NCBI RefSeq assembly: GCF_025376885.1
Contig: NZ_JAHUBR010000001.1
Coordinates: 124,001 to 188,000 of the forward strand
Reading direction: 5' to 3'
Source of the DNA: Pseudoruegeria sp. SHC-113
Lineage (GTDB): Bacteria > Pseudomonadota > Alphaproteobacteria > Rhodobacterales > Rhodobacteraceae
Length of the DNA: 64,000 nucleotides
Below, piece after piece: positions 53,904 through 62,634 of the stretch. The translations under genes and the position numbers were made by a program. The notes under the pieces were generated by a model. The model was not told the origin of the DNA, ran no database searches, and was given only the letters and a program-made list of their open reading frames with translations. Within the stretch, counting starts at the first letter, position 1. Each line of letters starts with the position of its first letter.

Positions 53904-55644
53904 TCACCGCCCGGGCTTTTGGGCGCAGCCGAACCCACGGCTCTTTCATGCTGCCCCACACCCGAAGCGCGGGCGACAAGAGGTACCGGGACAAAAACAA
54001 CCCGGCTGTGCCTTCACTCAGCAAGACCTGTTTTGAAACGCCCAGCAAGGGCACCCAGCTTGCTGCATCCTGCCCGCCGCCAGCTTGCAGCAGTTGTGTT
54101 TCATGCGTTTGGCCGGCGTCCGGTTGTGTGGCGTGGCGTACCGTGTCGAATCCAATCAGGATTGCATCGGCATCGTTCCGCGAAACGCACATGTTTCGCG
54201 CGGGATCCCAGTCAACGGCAACAAAACCCGCTTTTCTGATCTCGTGAAGAACCCGGCGCAACCGGAGCAGCGCGGAAAGGCTTGGTCGCTGGCCCAGTGG
54301 ACCAAGTGGCGCGAAGGAACTGTCGGGGATATCAAAGTCAATCCAGCCATCCCCTTGATCGAAAATCTTCGGAACCTCCGGCCAGTCCGCAGAAAGCGTT
54401 TCGTGAAGGGCTGAAACGGGGCCTACCAGAGACGAATACTGCGGCCGGAAGATTTTTCGAAATCTTACCCCTTCAGGCACTTCGGCGGAAAAGGTTGCTG
54501 CGACAGGCGCATCCCGCCAGATCATCGTTCCCTCGCCTGTCAGTTCATCCACCCGACGACGGGTCGACGCAAATGTCTCTGACAGCGAGTCGAACGCTTG
54601 TTTTGGCAGGACCAACTCGGCGAGCCTCAATGCCTCACTGGAATTATCCGAAGAATGAAGAGGGTTGAAATGTTCATCCGGTGTGACATGCGCAAGGACG
54701 GCGTCCCGCGCGAAGAGTTTTGCGGTTAGGGTGTTTTCGTTGTCGAGAAACGGGTGTTGCCCCAGAAGTGCCTCTGCCGGCGCGACGGGGAATACATCGA
54801 CCGCGAAGATCATGTGTTTTGGTGTGCCACCATTGACGGCGTAAGGGCCGCTGCCCCAATTGCCGCCGCGCGTTGAGTCCCTCAGTTTCAGGGCGATTTC
54901 ACCTTCGACAGGCAGGGATGAAAGGATCTGGAACCCCTTTTCTTCCAAGGCACGGCTGATCGTATCGAGGAAGCCAAGATCAACCGCATTTTCGCGGCAG
55001 AAGAAAGCGGCCAGCCCAGGCGCGACGTCCAGATGCTCCGTCAGCTCAGGCAAAAGATCCGTTGCGATCCAGGGGTCGGCAAGCCCGAGCCGTTCCAACA
55101 TGTCAACGGGGGGCTGCCATCCGACGGACGCAAGGAAGGTGTGGAGAGCGAAACGATCCTCGTCCAAGCCAGGAGTTAGTGCGCCGGAATAGCTTGCCTC
55201 TGCGATTTCGACATCAACCGCATCCGCGCCGGAGAGCTCCATCAGTCGGTCATTGGAAATGAAGTAGGCTTTGACGTAGAGCGCGAGTCTGTGCCGGGTT
55301 TCGGCGCGAACGCCACCGTCCACTTTGGCTTCCTCAAGGAGCGCCGAGGAGATGCATATTGGAAAGACAGCCATCGTAATGGCGCGATACGTCGGGTTAT
55401 CCAGACGGTAAGCGCCGCCTTTCCGGCCAGATCCAGAGAAGAAGTGAATCTTTTCGCCGCCTCTGCGCGCAAGCCGCCTTGCTGCTTCGATGTCCTCGTC
55501 GGCCACGAGAACAGCCGTATGCCTGTGGCCCGACTTGAGGGCGCTCCCCAATGACACCGCCGTAATCCCGGCACTCGCCAGCAGTTTCTCGACGTCAGTC
55601 TGGCGGGCCGCTGAGCCATCAACTGGGGCAAGGCTGCCGGTCAT
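53884..55644 (-). CDS. Three-module fusion: nucleotidyltransferase-like, NDK-like and kinase-like
   Basis: 586 residues. Part 1 (15-195) matches the 242-residue split protein but the metal pair GHDID is replaced by GHRHTA. Part 2 (210-350) is NDK-like: FCRENAVDLGFLDTISRALEEKGFQI resembles the NDK start, and FNPLHSSDNSSEA (H330) matches the N-x-x-H-G-S-D-S active site. Part 3 (390-510) is kinase-like with K397 in FRKIFRP and VDWDPARNMCV (D478, N484), but the metal Asp is Gly (IGFD, G498). So it seems to keep only the NDK-type centre. No signal peptide. Divergent leaderless context: ribosome site GAGGG before the ATG. Unknown function. Confidence 0.68.
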   Translation of the reverse strand: MTGSLAPVDGSAARQTDVEKLLASAGITAVSLGSALKSGHRHTAVLVADEDIEAARRLARRGGEKIHFFSGSGRKGGAYRLDNPTYRAITMAVFPICISSALLEEAKVDGGVRAETRHRLALYVKAYFISNDRLMELSGADAVDVEIAEASYSGALTPGLDEDRFALHTFLASVGWQPPVDMLERLGLADPWIATDLLPELTEHLDVAPGLAAFFCRENAVDLGFLDTISRALEEKGFQILSSLPVEGEIALKLRDSTRGGNWGSGPYAVNGGTPKHMIFAVDVFPVAPAEALLGQHPFLDNENTLTAKLFARDAVLAHVTPDEHFNPLHSSDNSSEALRLAELVLPKQAFDSLSETFASTRRRVDELTGEGTMIWRDAPVAATFSAEVPEGVRFRKIFRPQYSSLVGPVSALHETLSADWPEVPKIFDQGDGWIDFDIPDSSFAPLGPLGQRPSLSALLRLRRVLHEIRKAGFVAVDWDPARNMCVSRNDADAILIGFDTVRHATQPDAGQTHETQLLQAGGGQDAASWVPLLGVSKQVLLSEGTAGLFLSRYLLSPALRVWGSMKEPWVRLRPKARAVIRSLRG

Positions 55645-55688
55645 ATACCCTCTTTCTTGGGCGGCCTTCGGAAGGCCAGAAGAAATAT

Positions 55689-56816
55689 TCAGATTTCACA
55701 ATTTCTTAACACACGCATGTAGTTTCGGACAACCGAGGCGACATCGAAGCTCTCGGCGCGCTCTCGGCTCTTTTCAGACAGCTGCTTTCGCAGGTCTGAT
55801 GCGTCGAGATCGTCCATCGCCGATGCCATGGCTGCCGTATCGTCCACCGGCACCAAGATCCCCCAAGGTGCGTATAGCTTCCCCTGCGCAATCCCGGTTT
55901 GCGCGTCCGCCAGGATTTCGGCAGGCCCCGATTGGCAGTCCGTTGCGACAACGGGGCAACCAAGGGCCATGGCCTCCACCAACGCATTGGGAAAACCCTC
56001 GCTTCTGGAGGCCGAGACATAGGCCGTAGCACGGGCGACGACCGCATGTGGGTTTGGGATGTGCCCCGGCATCATCACCCGGTCGGCCACACCGAGCGAT
56101 CGTGACAGTTCGTGGAGCGTTTCTCGCTCCGGGCCCTCGCCGAGCAGCACGAGACATCGGGTGGTGTTTCGATGTGCCGCAAAGGCCCGGATGAGCGGCT
56201 CGGCGCCTTTGTTTGGCACCAGCCGACCGACGCTCACGAAGAAGTCGCTCGGCAAGTCGAAGACTGGTTCTTCGTTGGCCTGTGCCCTGAGGTTCTGCGC
56301 GTCCACCGGGTTGTGGATGACGTGCAGCCGGTCCGTGGCAACATGATAATTTTGCCGAAGCTCGTCGGACACGCCGCTGGAAACAGCAACAATCGCATCG
56401 GCACGGGGATAGAGCGCCGTGATGAGGCGTTTCAGCAGGACTGCGCGGGCGCCCCGCCCAAGATGGCTACTGGTGTTGACACGTTCGCTGATCACGCAGC
56501 GAAACGGCCCGCGCGACCGCGAAAGCACGGCGGCACAGTTCGCCCGCGTCAGGAAGGATAGCACAACGTCAGGGCTGAGGTTTGCGATCAGCTGCCGGGT
56601 TCCTGATACGCTGCGGAGGAATGATCCGCGGCTGCCGAGCCGATGCAGTTCTACCGTACTGGGAGGGGCGTAGGCATCGGCAACATCATCAAGAAGGCCG
56701 AGGTGAACCTCAAAATGCTCAGCCTGCGCTGACAGCTCTTCCGCAAGGCGCACCATGATTTTCTCAGCCCCTCCACCTTCAAGCGAATTGATAAGCAGTA
56801 ACAGCCGCTGCCTCAT
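55689..56816 (-). CDS. Glycosyltransferase family 4 protein
   Basis: 375 residues. GT-B fold. N-terminal LLLLINSLEGGGAEKIMVRLAEEL is the acceptor-domain glycine loop; FVSVGRLVPNKGAEPLIRAF begins the donor domain; SASRSEGFPNALVEAMALGCPVVATDC is the EX7E motif. N-acetylgalactosamine or hexose transferases of EPS loci look like this; the sugar is not predictable. It starts 1 bp after the stop of the next GT4 gene, so the two form an operon together with the three-module fusion gene downstream. Confidence 0.92.
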   Translation of the reverse strand: MRQRLLLLINSLEGGGAEKIMVRLAEELSAQAEHFEVHLGLLDDVADAYAPPSTVELHRLGSRGSFLRSVSGTRQLIANLSPDVVLSFLTRANCAAVLSRSRGPFRCVISERVNTSSHLGRGARAVLLKRLITALYPRADAIVAVSSGVSDELRQNYHVATDRLHVIHNPVDAQNLRAQANEEPVFDLPSDFFVSVGRLVPNKGAEPLIRAFAAHRNTTRCLVLLGEGPERETLHELSRSLGVADRVMMPGHIPNPHAVVARATAYVSASRSEGFPNALVEAMALGCPVVATDCQSGPAEILADAQTGIAQGKLYAPWGILVPVDDTAAMASAMDDLDASDLRKQLSEKSRERAESFDVASVVRNYMRVLRNCEI

Positions 56817-56817
56817 G

Positions 56818-57993
56818 TCAAAGGCGTCCCTTGGGGTTTTCGGCCGGAGTGCTTGCGCGTAACGGCAAGTAGGCTTCGGGGGCAAGAGGCGCTAATGTCT
56901 CCAGCGTTTGGCGGGCGATCTGATCCCAGTCGAACACGGTGTGGTCGAAATCTGTCGTACTGTAGGTCTCAAAATCCACCGAGAGTTTCTGTGCCAGATC
57001 CTCGACGGAGCCCGTTTTGAAGTAGTGGCCGGCGGGAAGGCCGATATCGGTATTCGGCTCAATATCGCTAAGCAAAACAGGCACGCCGGTGAAAAGGGCT
57101 TCCAGCGCCGCGATTGATAGCCCCTCGTGATAGGACGGAAGCACGAAAAGAGCGGCTTCGCGGTTTAGAGCGACAACGGAATCCCGTGGCAGTCGCCCGC
57201 TGAAGATCACCGTGTCGCTGCCTCTCCTGACGAGATCCTTCGAATAGGGGCTGTCATGATCTGCAGCGCCGACGATCAGGAGTTTAAAGGGGGGCTGCGC
57301 TTCCCCCAGCCCGGATCTTTCGAAGGCATCGATCAGATCTGTCTGTGCTTTTTCAGGCACAAGCCGCCCGACGGTGATGACGAAACCACCGTGAGAAAGC
57401 CCGAGATCCTGCAACAAGGGGGCTGGGTCCACGTCCGTATCGGGCGGCGTAACGCCGTTTGGGATATAGGTGATCCGGTTTGCCTGGCGTGGAAAACGGG
57501 ATGCCAGCGCCTTGGCGGAGGACTTGGAAACAGTAATCACACGATGCGCGCAGGTGATTCCGAGTACCTCTCCCATTTTTAGCATGGATTTAGCGACCCG
57601 CCCCCATTTCTGGCGCTTGTAATCCTCGCCATGGTGCGTGAACAGGAGCTTCACGCCGAGCAGCCGGACCCACGGGGCCATCAATGCCGGGCCAATCCCG
57701 TGCAAGTGAATGCAATCCGCGCGCAGCACGAAGCGGGCGTAGAAAACTGCATTGAACGTGTGAACAATAGTTTCAAGCCGGCTGTTCCCCGGAGCCCAGA
57801 GCGGGATCTGAGCAACGCCTTGAAACTCGCTGGGCTCGGCCACATAAGGCCGCCGCGCCAGAACCGTGATTTTCAGATCTCCCGGCTTTGCCTCGGACAG
57901 AAGCCGGGGCAGCAGCGCAGCGCAATGGGTTTCGATACCCCCCATGACGTCCGGGATCCCACGCAACCCAACCACGGCAATGTGCAAACGCAA
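56818..57993 (-). CDS. Glycosyltransferase family 4 protein (DUF1972/rhamnosyltransferase-like)
   Basis: 391 residues. The N-terminus VVGLRGIPDVMGGIETHCAALLPRL is the G-x-RGIP-x-x-x-GG-x-E signature of DUF1972-type rhamnosyl- or glucosyltransferases. HLHGIGPALMAPWVRLLG, ITVGRLVPEKAQTDLIDAF and LPSYHEGLSIAALEALFTGVPVLLSD (EX7E) complete the GT-B fold. First gene of a leftward operon; divergent from the GT2 gene across a 300-bp spacer. Confidence 0.92.
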   Translation of the reverse strand: MRLHIAVVGLRGIPDVMGGIETHCAALLPRLLSEAKPGDLKITVLARRPYVAEPSEFQGVAQIPLWAPGNSRLETIVHTFNAVFYARFVLRADCIHLHGIGPALMAPWVRLLGVKLLFTHHGEDYKRQKWGRVAKSMLKMGEVLGITCAHRVITVSKSSAKALASRFPRQANRITYIPNGVTPPDTDVDPAPLLQDLGLSHGGFVITVGRLVPEKAQTDLIDAFERSGLGEAQPPFKLLIVGAADHDSPYSKDLVRRGSDTVIFSGRLPRDSVVALNREAALFVLPSYHEGLSIAALEALFTGVPVLLSDIEPNTDIGLPAGHYFKTGSVEDLAQKLSVDFETYSTTDFDHTVFDWDQIARQTLETLAPLAPEAYLPLRASTPAENPKGRL

Positions 57994-58291
57994 TCTCCTC
58001 GTCCCCTGGGGCGAACGCCTACGCGCATCAGAAGCGATTGGCCTTGGTGCTTGTGACGCCAGTGCGTTGACGACATAGTAAATACCGACAAGGCCTTCGG
58101 AAAAAGCCTCTTTTGGGAATTATCTGTTGGGCCGGCCGTGGGTCTGTCTGGAACGAAAGGAAAAGGGTACACTTGGACAAACGTCCCACAGCGCTCCGCG
58201 AAGAAGGCCAGCTATCCGTGGAGTGCGGTCAGCAGATGATGCCTGCGCCTTCGACACGGGTGCTGCACGACACGTTCTACCGGTGTTCCAG
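57994..58291. promoter_or_regulatory. Divergent promoter region between GT4 and GT2 genes
   Basis: About 300 bp separating the two transcription units of the EPS locus. An A-rich segment lies near 58135-58155. No clear hexamers or operator seen. A frame that continues upstream from the GT2 gene through this region has no homologous content. Confidence 0.4.
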
Positions 58292-59161
58292 ATGACAAGG
58301 AAAACCATCAGCGTCGTCATCCCCACCTGTAATCGCCCGGACCTGTTGGTTGAGGCGGTGCAAAGCGCCGTTGCGCAAACCCTGCCTGTGCACGAGATCA
58401 TCGTGGTGGACGACGCCTCCGATATGGATATGCAGCCCGCGCTTGAGACGTTCGGTGACATCGTGCGCTATGAACGACTTGCGCAGAAGGGCGGAGCCAA
58501 TGTTGCGCGCAATCGCGGCATCGCGTTGGCCTCCGGAGAGCTGATCGCTTTTCTCGACGACGACGACATCTGGCTGCCAGACAAGCTGGAGCTTCAAAGT
58601 GCAGCCCTCGTTCCTCCGTACGAAGCCTGTCTGTGCACCAGCCGCGAGGTCTCTGCCGCGGAGCGGCCTCCGAAAGGCTGGCAGGACGTCCGTGAGGCGC
58701 ATCTGAAGTTTCGGACTCCTTGTGGAACCAGCGGGCTTTTGGCGACGGCGCGCGTGCTGGAGGAAGAAAAGTTCGATCCGGCGATTCCTCGCGGTCAGGA
58801 TTGGGATTTGTTCGTCCGTCTCGTACAGCGGCACCCTTTGGCCTTCGTCGATCGCTCCCTGTACCTCCGGCAGACGGGGCACGAGCGTATCACCACGACG
58901 GCTCTGGAGCTGAGCCCGGAGGATCTATTGGCAAGGGCGGCGGCGGTCGAAAAACACCGAACCTGGCTTGGGGAAGACGCCTATCGGCAACGTATGGCGG
59001 CAAATCTTCTTGCCTTCATATCGCAACGGCAGGGAAAGCTTCGGTATATCCGCGCCTCGCTCAAGCACGCTGGGTACCGCGCGACGGTTGGCCATTTCAC
59101 CAAAACGCTGCGCAAGAAATCCCAGCAGGGGGTTTACGCGACACAGGCGAGGCGGACGTGA
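58292..59161 (+). CDS. Glycosyltransferase family 2 protein
   Basis: 289 residues. GT-A fold: ISVVIPTCNRPDLLVEAVQSAVAQT at the start, VVDDASD, GGANVARNRGIALASGELIAFLDDDDIW (DxD), and the acceptor-side RGQDWDLFVRLVQRHP. The C-terminal 60 residues are basic (KTLRKKSQQGVYATQARRT), suggesting membrane association. ATG chosen where the family begins; the 55-codon extension is the spacer. Its TGA overlaps the next gene's GTG by 4 bp. Confidence 0.93.
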   Translation: MTRKTISVVIPTCNRPDLLVEAVQSAVAQTLPVHEIIVVDDASDMDMQPALETFGDIVRYERLAQKGGANVARNRGIALASGELIAFLDDDDIWLPDKLELQSAALVPPYEACLCTSREVSAAERPPKGWQDVREAHLKFRTPCGTSGLLATARVLEEEKFDPAIPRGQDWDLFVRLVQRHPLAFVDRSLYLRQTGHERITTTALELSPEDLLARAAAVEKHRTWLGEDAYRQRMAANLLAFISQRQGKLRYIRASLKHAGYRATVGHFTKTLRKKSQQGVYATQARRT

Positions 59162-60072
59162 TCACCCGGCCGCTTTCGTTGATATCTCCGGATCGGCCGA
59201 GGGCGCGGGTGCGATTATTGTTAAAGGGGATCGCCACCCAATTGGCGGGGCTCGTTCTGGCTTTGGGGTGCGGTCCGTTGGGTGCCGAGGCCGTAACGGA
59301 ACGGATGATGTCTGGGACCGCCGCCTGCGAGGCACAGCAGGCCGCAGACTGGATCACGACGCAGTTTCCGAATGCGCCGAGCCACTCAGGGGTATTTGAA
59401 GGCCGGCTGGAGGCTGAAACACCGGTTGTCCTGAAGCATGCGCAGGTCTCGCAGGCACGCTACGGCGTATCCATTCACGAACGTGTTCCGCCTCTCGACC
59501 CACGGATTGCGCTGATTGACGTGTCCATTTCGGATCTCCGGTCTGCCAACGCGTTTGGCGGGGGAATCAAAACGCATTCCGGCAGCCCCGGTGTTGAACT
59601 GTTTCTGGTTAACGTGACAATTAACCCAAATTGGCCCCATTGGGTGTCATACGCGAAGACCAACTATGACGGCCTTGTCCTCGACGCAGCTGCGGCAATT
59701 TACGCTCAAAATCTGACCGTGAACAACTGGAACGCGGACTCGGCGATCGACAACAAGGCAGAGATTTCACAGTTTGTGAACCTTGTCATAAGCGGCCCCG
59801 GCCACCGACCGATCCGGTACTGGCGGCCCGGCCCGCACTTCCTAGTCGACGCCGATATCAGCCGGGAAGGTACAGGCCCGTTGCTGTGGTTCAGGCATTG
59901 CGAGGCAACGACCGTTTACATCTACAACTCGGTTTTCAACGGGGAGCCAAGGGTTACGGGCCCGATGGTGCAATGCGACGAGGGAACCGCACCAAACCTG
60001 GTCTACTTGCCGGAAGACCCTGTAAAAAAAGGAAAAATGTCTTCGATGTTTCGTCGCTGCCCGAAGGGGTGA
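59158..60072 (+). CDS. Secreted beta-helix-like protein of the EPS locus
   Basis: 304 residues from a GTG inside the GT2 stop. Basic N-terminus and hydrophobic segment LLLKGIATQLAGLVLALGC act as a signal sequence (length about 36, longer than usual). The mature chain has repeated short strand patterns (IALIDVSISDLRSANAFGG, ELFLVNVTINPNW, AIYAQNLTVNNWN, SQFVNLVISGPG, VYIYNSVFNGEP) with N ladders, the look of a right-handed parallel beta-helix such as polysaccharide lyases or epimerases. No catalytic set can be named. Three cysteines. Could modify or trim the exported polymer. Confidence 0.65.
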   Translation: MITRPLSLISPDRPRARVRLLLKGIATQLAGLVLALGCGPLGAEAVTERMMSGTAACEAQQAADWITTQFPNAPSHSGVFEGRLEAETPVVLKHAQVSQARYGVSIHERVPPLDPRIALIDVSISDLRSANAFGGGIKTHSGSPGVELFLVNVTINPNWPHWVSYAKTNYDGLVLDAAAAIYAQNLTVNNWNADSAIDNKAEISQFVNLVISGPGHRPIRYWRPGPHFLVDADISREGTGPLLWFRHCEATTVYIYNSVFNGEPRVTGPMVQCDEGTAPNLVYLPEDPVKKGKMSSMFRRCPKG

Positions 60073-60456
60073 GGCCATGAGATGGCTCCTAGGCCTTTTG
60101 GCTGGCGGCGGTGCCAAAAGTTTCGATCCACGCTGAAAGGTTTTCGAGTTCTCTGACGGTGACAAGGCTTCGTTCGACCGCAGACCCGCGAAGCTACCTT
60201 GCGGGAAGCAGACTTCGCCGGGGCTGCCATCAGCCCTTTCGACCGGTCAAACGCCCGCCTCGGCCACCGTGAGAAACTGATTGGCAGGGGCTGCGACTGC
60301 GATCGCAAAGCCTTGTCACAATTCGCCAAAAGGTTGATCTCGTAAAAAGAAATCCAGGGTTCCTTGCAAGATTTGGATGCCTGCAATCCTCGGAAGCCGC
60401 TAAGCTGCAAGCGGGGTGTTTGCTGTAGTCTTGTTAAAGGGTAGAACTGGTTTTCA
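60073..60456. promoter_or_regulatory. Leader region upstream of the wzc-like gene
   Basis: 384 bp with no supported gene. A 160-codon open frame crosses it on the minus strand, rich in Arg/Lys/Pro and unlike any family I know; it also overlaps both neighbouring genes and is taken as spurious. Probably carries the promoter for the wzc-wzy pair. Confidence 0.4.
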
Positions 60457-62634
60457 ATGGAGCGATCAGCGTCACCTGTCCACAATTCGAACGATCAACA
60501 GACCATGACCAGCGACTACGCGCATGACGATGACCTGACCTTGTGGAGCATCGCCTGGCAGCATCGCTGGGTTTTGCTGGTCAGTGGGATTCTGGCCGCC
60601 GCCATCACCTTCATCGCGCTCACCCGGGTCACACCGGTCTACGAGGCAAAGACGCATGTGCTCCTTGGGCCCAGCGCCTCGAACGTGATCGATATGCCGG
60701 GCGGCGTGCAGCAATCGCCGGTGAATGCCGCGATTTCCGAAAGCGCCGTTATCGTGATGTCGTCCAACGACGTTCTGCGCGCCACCGTGGCCGAGTTGGG
60801 GCTTGATACCAGGGCGGAGTATAATTCCGCTCTCCGGGAGAAAAGCTTGGCAGACCGGATCAAGGGGCAGATCTCCGATCTGATCGCCCTGATCCCGGGC
60901 CGCACGGGCGCAGCGCAGCAAGGGGAAGCGGTTCCCCTAGGAGCAGACGATCCGCTTGCCGGCACCGTCAGGGGGTTGAGATCCAATATCAAGACGCGGG
61001 TCCTGGGGGAATCTTTCGTGATCGAAGTTGCCGCGCAATCCAGCAATCCGAGGGTCGCAGCGCTGATCAGCGATACGATCGCCGAGAATTATCTCGAACG
61101 GCAGCTGGAAAACAGCGCGCAAGCCGGCGGGCAGGCCACCGAGTGGCTGGAAGAACGGGTCACCGAGTTGCGCAGTGATCTTGCGGCCGCCGAGTTGAAG
61201 GTTGCGGAGTTTCGCAGTTCGCTCTTGAGTTCCGATGACCAGATTGCACAGGATTTCGAGCCGCAATTGGCCGAGATGAACGCACAACTTGCGCGCCTTG
61301 CCACCGAAGCGTCCGACCTGAAGGCGCGACGTGACGAAATCGAAGAGCTGTCGGCGATCTCGAATTACGCCGCCTTGACGGAGTTGCTGAACCAACCCGT
61401 TGTCTCGGATTTGTTTGCACGACTGAGTTTGGAAGAAGAGCGGGTTGCCGATCTGAAAGCCCGTTTCGGGGATCACAGCGGGGTGGATAAAGCGATCGCC
61501 GAAAGAAACCTGATCGCGGCCCAGATCGACGACCAAATCGCCCGCGCCCTGTCCGGGTTGGATGTGCGGATTGCCGTTGTCGGCGATCAAAGGGAAAACC
61601 TTAGAGCCGAGCTCCAATCCACTCGCCGAGCAATGGCGGAACGCCGACAGCAAGAGCTCACCCTGCTGGAACTGGAGCGTGAAGCGGAAACCTCCCGGGA
61701 TGTTTACAACCGGTTCCTGTTGCGCCTGAAAGAAGTGCGGGAGCGGAACCTATTCCAGGCGCCGGAGGCTTCAATCGTTTCCTACGCTAGCGTTCCGGTC
61801 AATCCGGTGGCACCGCAGAAAACAAAGATGGCCGCATTGGCGGGCGTTGCTGCTGGTATCGCCGTGCTCGGGCTGCTCGTCCTCAAGAATGCCGGTCGCG
61901 GCCGGATCCGGTCCCCGAGGGAGGTCTCGGAACAAACAGGTGTCCCTCTGGTTCTTCAGTTGCCCTTCTTGCGTGGCGCGCGAACTTCCATCGACCTCTT
62001 GAGGAAAGCGCGAAAGCCCTCGGGCGCAGAGCTTCTCAAGGCCGTCAATCTCTTGCGGGCGCGCATGGTTGGGCGCGATGCGGAGGCTGTTAGGGTCATC
62101 ATGGTCACGTCGACAGCGCAGGGTGAGGGCAAGACGGCGCTGAGCCTGCTTCTTGCGGAGGTGTTCGAAGCCAGCGGCTACAAAACTCTGCTGATCAATG
62201 CGGACCCGGCCAAAGGCGGCCTGTCCAATTTCAACGGTACCGACGTGATGCGACGATCGTTGTTTGGATTCCTGGACTACTCCAAGGAAGTCAGAGACTC
62301 TGCGTCGGAGGATCCGGGCGCTGAAACGGCGATGATGAAGCTGCAAAGGGAAATGAAGCGTTCGGATGCGATCATCGTTGACGGTCCCGTTGCACTATCC
62401 TCGCCGGAGTTCATCGACTTTGGCCTGCTGGCAGATCATGTGATCGTGGTTGGTGAATGGAACAGGACGGAAGCGGCAGAGCTTTCGCAGAGCGTTGAAA
62501 TGCTCAAGGCGGAAGGTCTGAATGTGTGCGCTGTGGCCATCAACAAGGTGCCTCGCAAATCCATGGCGCCGCTTTCCTCGCCCGCGCCAGCGAAACGACG
62601 GCCCCTGTCCCTGCCGCCACCCTCTGCGACGTAG
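60457..62634 (+). CDS. Wzc-like polysaccharide copolymerase with BY-kinase domain
   Basis: 725 residues. Wzz domain with helix 1 HRWVLLVSGILAAAITFIAL, periplasmic coiled coil (about 215-330 and 370-430, WLEERVTELRSDLAAAELKVAEFR), a proline-rich ASVPVNPVAPQKTK before helix 2. The cytosolic BY-kinase domain has Walker A STAQGEGKTALSLL, Walker A' LLINADPAKGG and Walker B AIIVDGPVALSS. The tail PRKSMAPLSSPAPAKRRPLSLPPPSAT (written in part) lacks a tyrosine cluster, so autophosphorylation as in E. coli Wzc is doubtful. Controls chain length and export. An ATG 16 codons on is an equally good start. Confidence 0.9.
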   Translation: MERSASPVHNSNDQQTMTSDYAHDDDLTLWSIAWQHRWVLLVSGILAAAITFIALTRVTPVYEAKTHVLLGPSASNVIDMPGGVQQSPVNAAISESAVIVMSSNDVLRATVAELGLDTRAEYNSALREKSLADRIKGQISDLIALIPGRTGAAQQGEAVPLGADDPLAGTVRGLRSNIKTRVLGESFVIEVAAQSSNPRVAALISDTIAENYLERQLENSAQAGGQATEWLEERVTELRSDLAAAELKVAEFRSSLLSSDDQIAQDFEPQLAEMNAQLARLATEASDLKARRDEIEELSAISNYAALTELLNQPVVSDLFARLSLEEERVADLKARFGDHSGVDKAIAERNLIAAQIDDQIARALSGLDVRIAVVGDQRENLRAELQSTRRAMAERRQQELTLLELEREAETSRDVYNRFLLRLKEVRERNLFQAPEASIVSYASVPVNPVAPQKTKMAALAGVAAGIAVLGLLVLKNAGRGRIRSPREVSEQTGVPLVLQLPFLRGARTSIDLLRKARKPSGAELLKAVNLLRARMVGRDAEAVRVIMVTSTAQGEGKTALSLLLAEVFEASGYKTLLINADPAKGGLSNFNGTDVMRRSLFGFLDYSKEVRDSASEDPGAETAMMKLQREMKRSDAIIVDGPVALSSPEFIDFGLLADHVIVVGEWNRTEAAELSQSVEMLKAEGLNVCAVAINKVPRKSMAPLSSPAPAKRRPLSLPPPSAT

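Noticed and set aside
60003-60485. 160-codon minus-strand frame in the wzc leader, first thought to be a transposase remnant
   Set aside because: Basic residues only; no DDE or helix-turn-helix pattern, overlaps genes on both sides.
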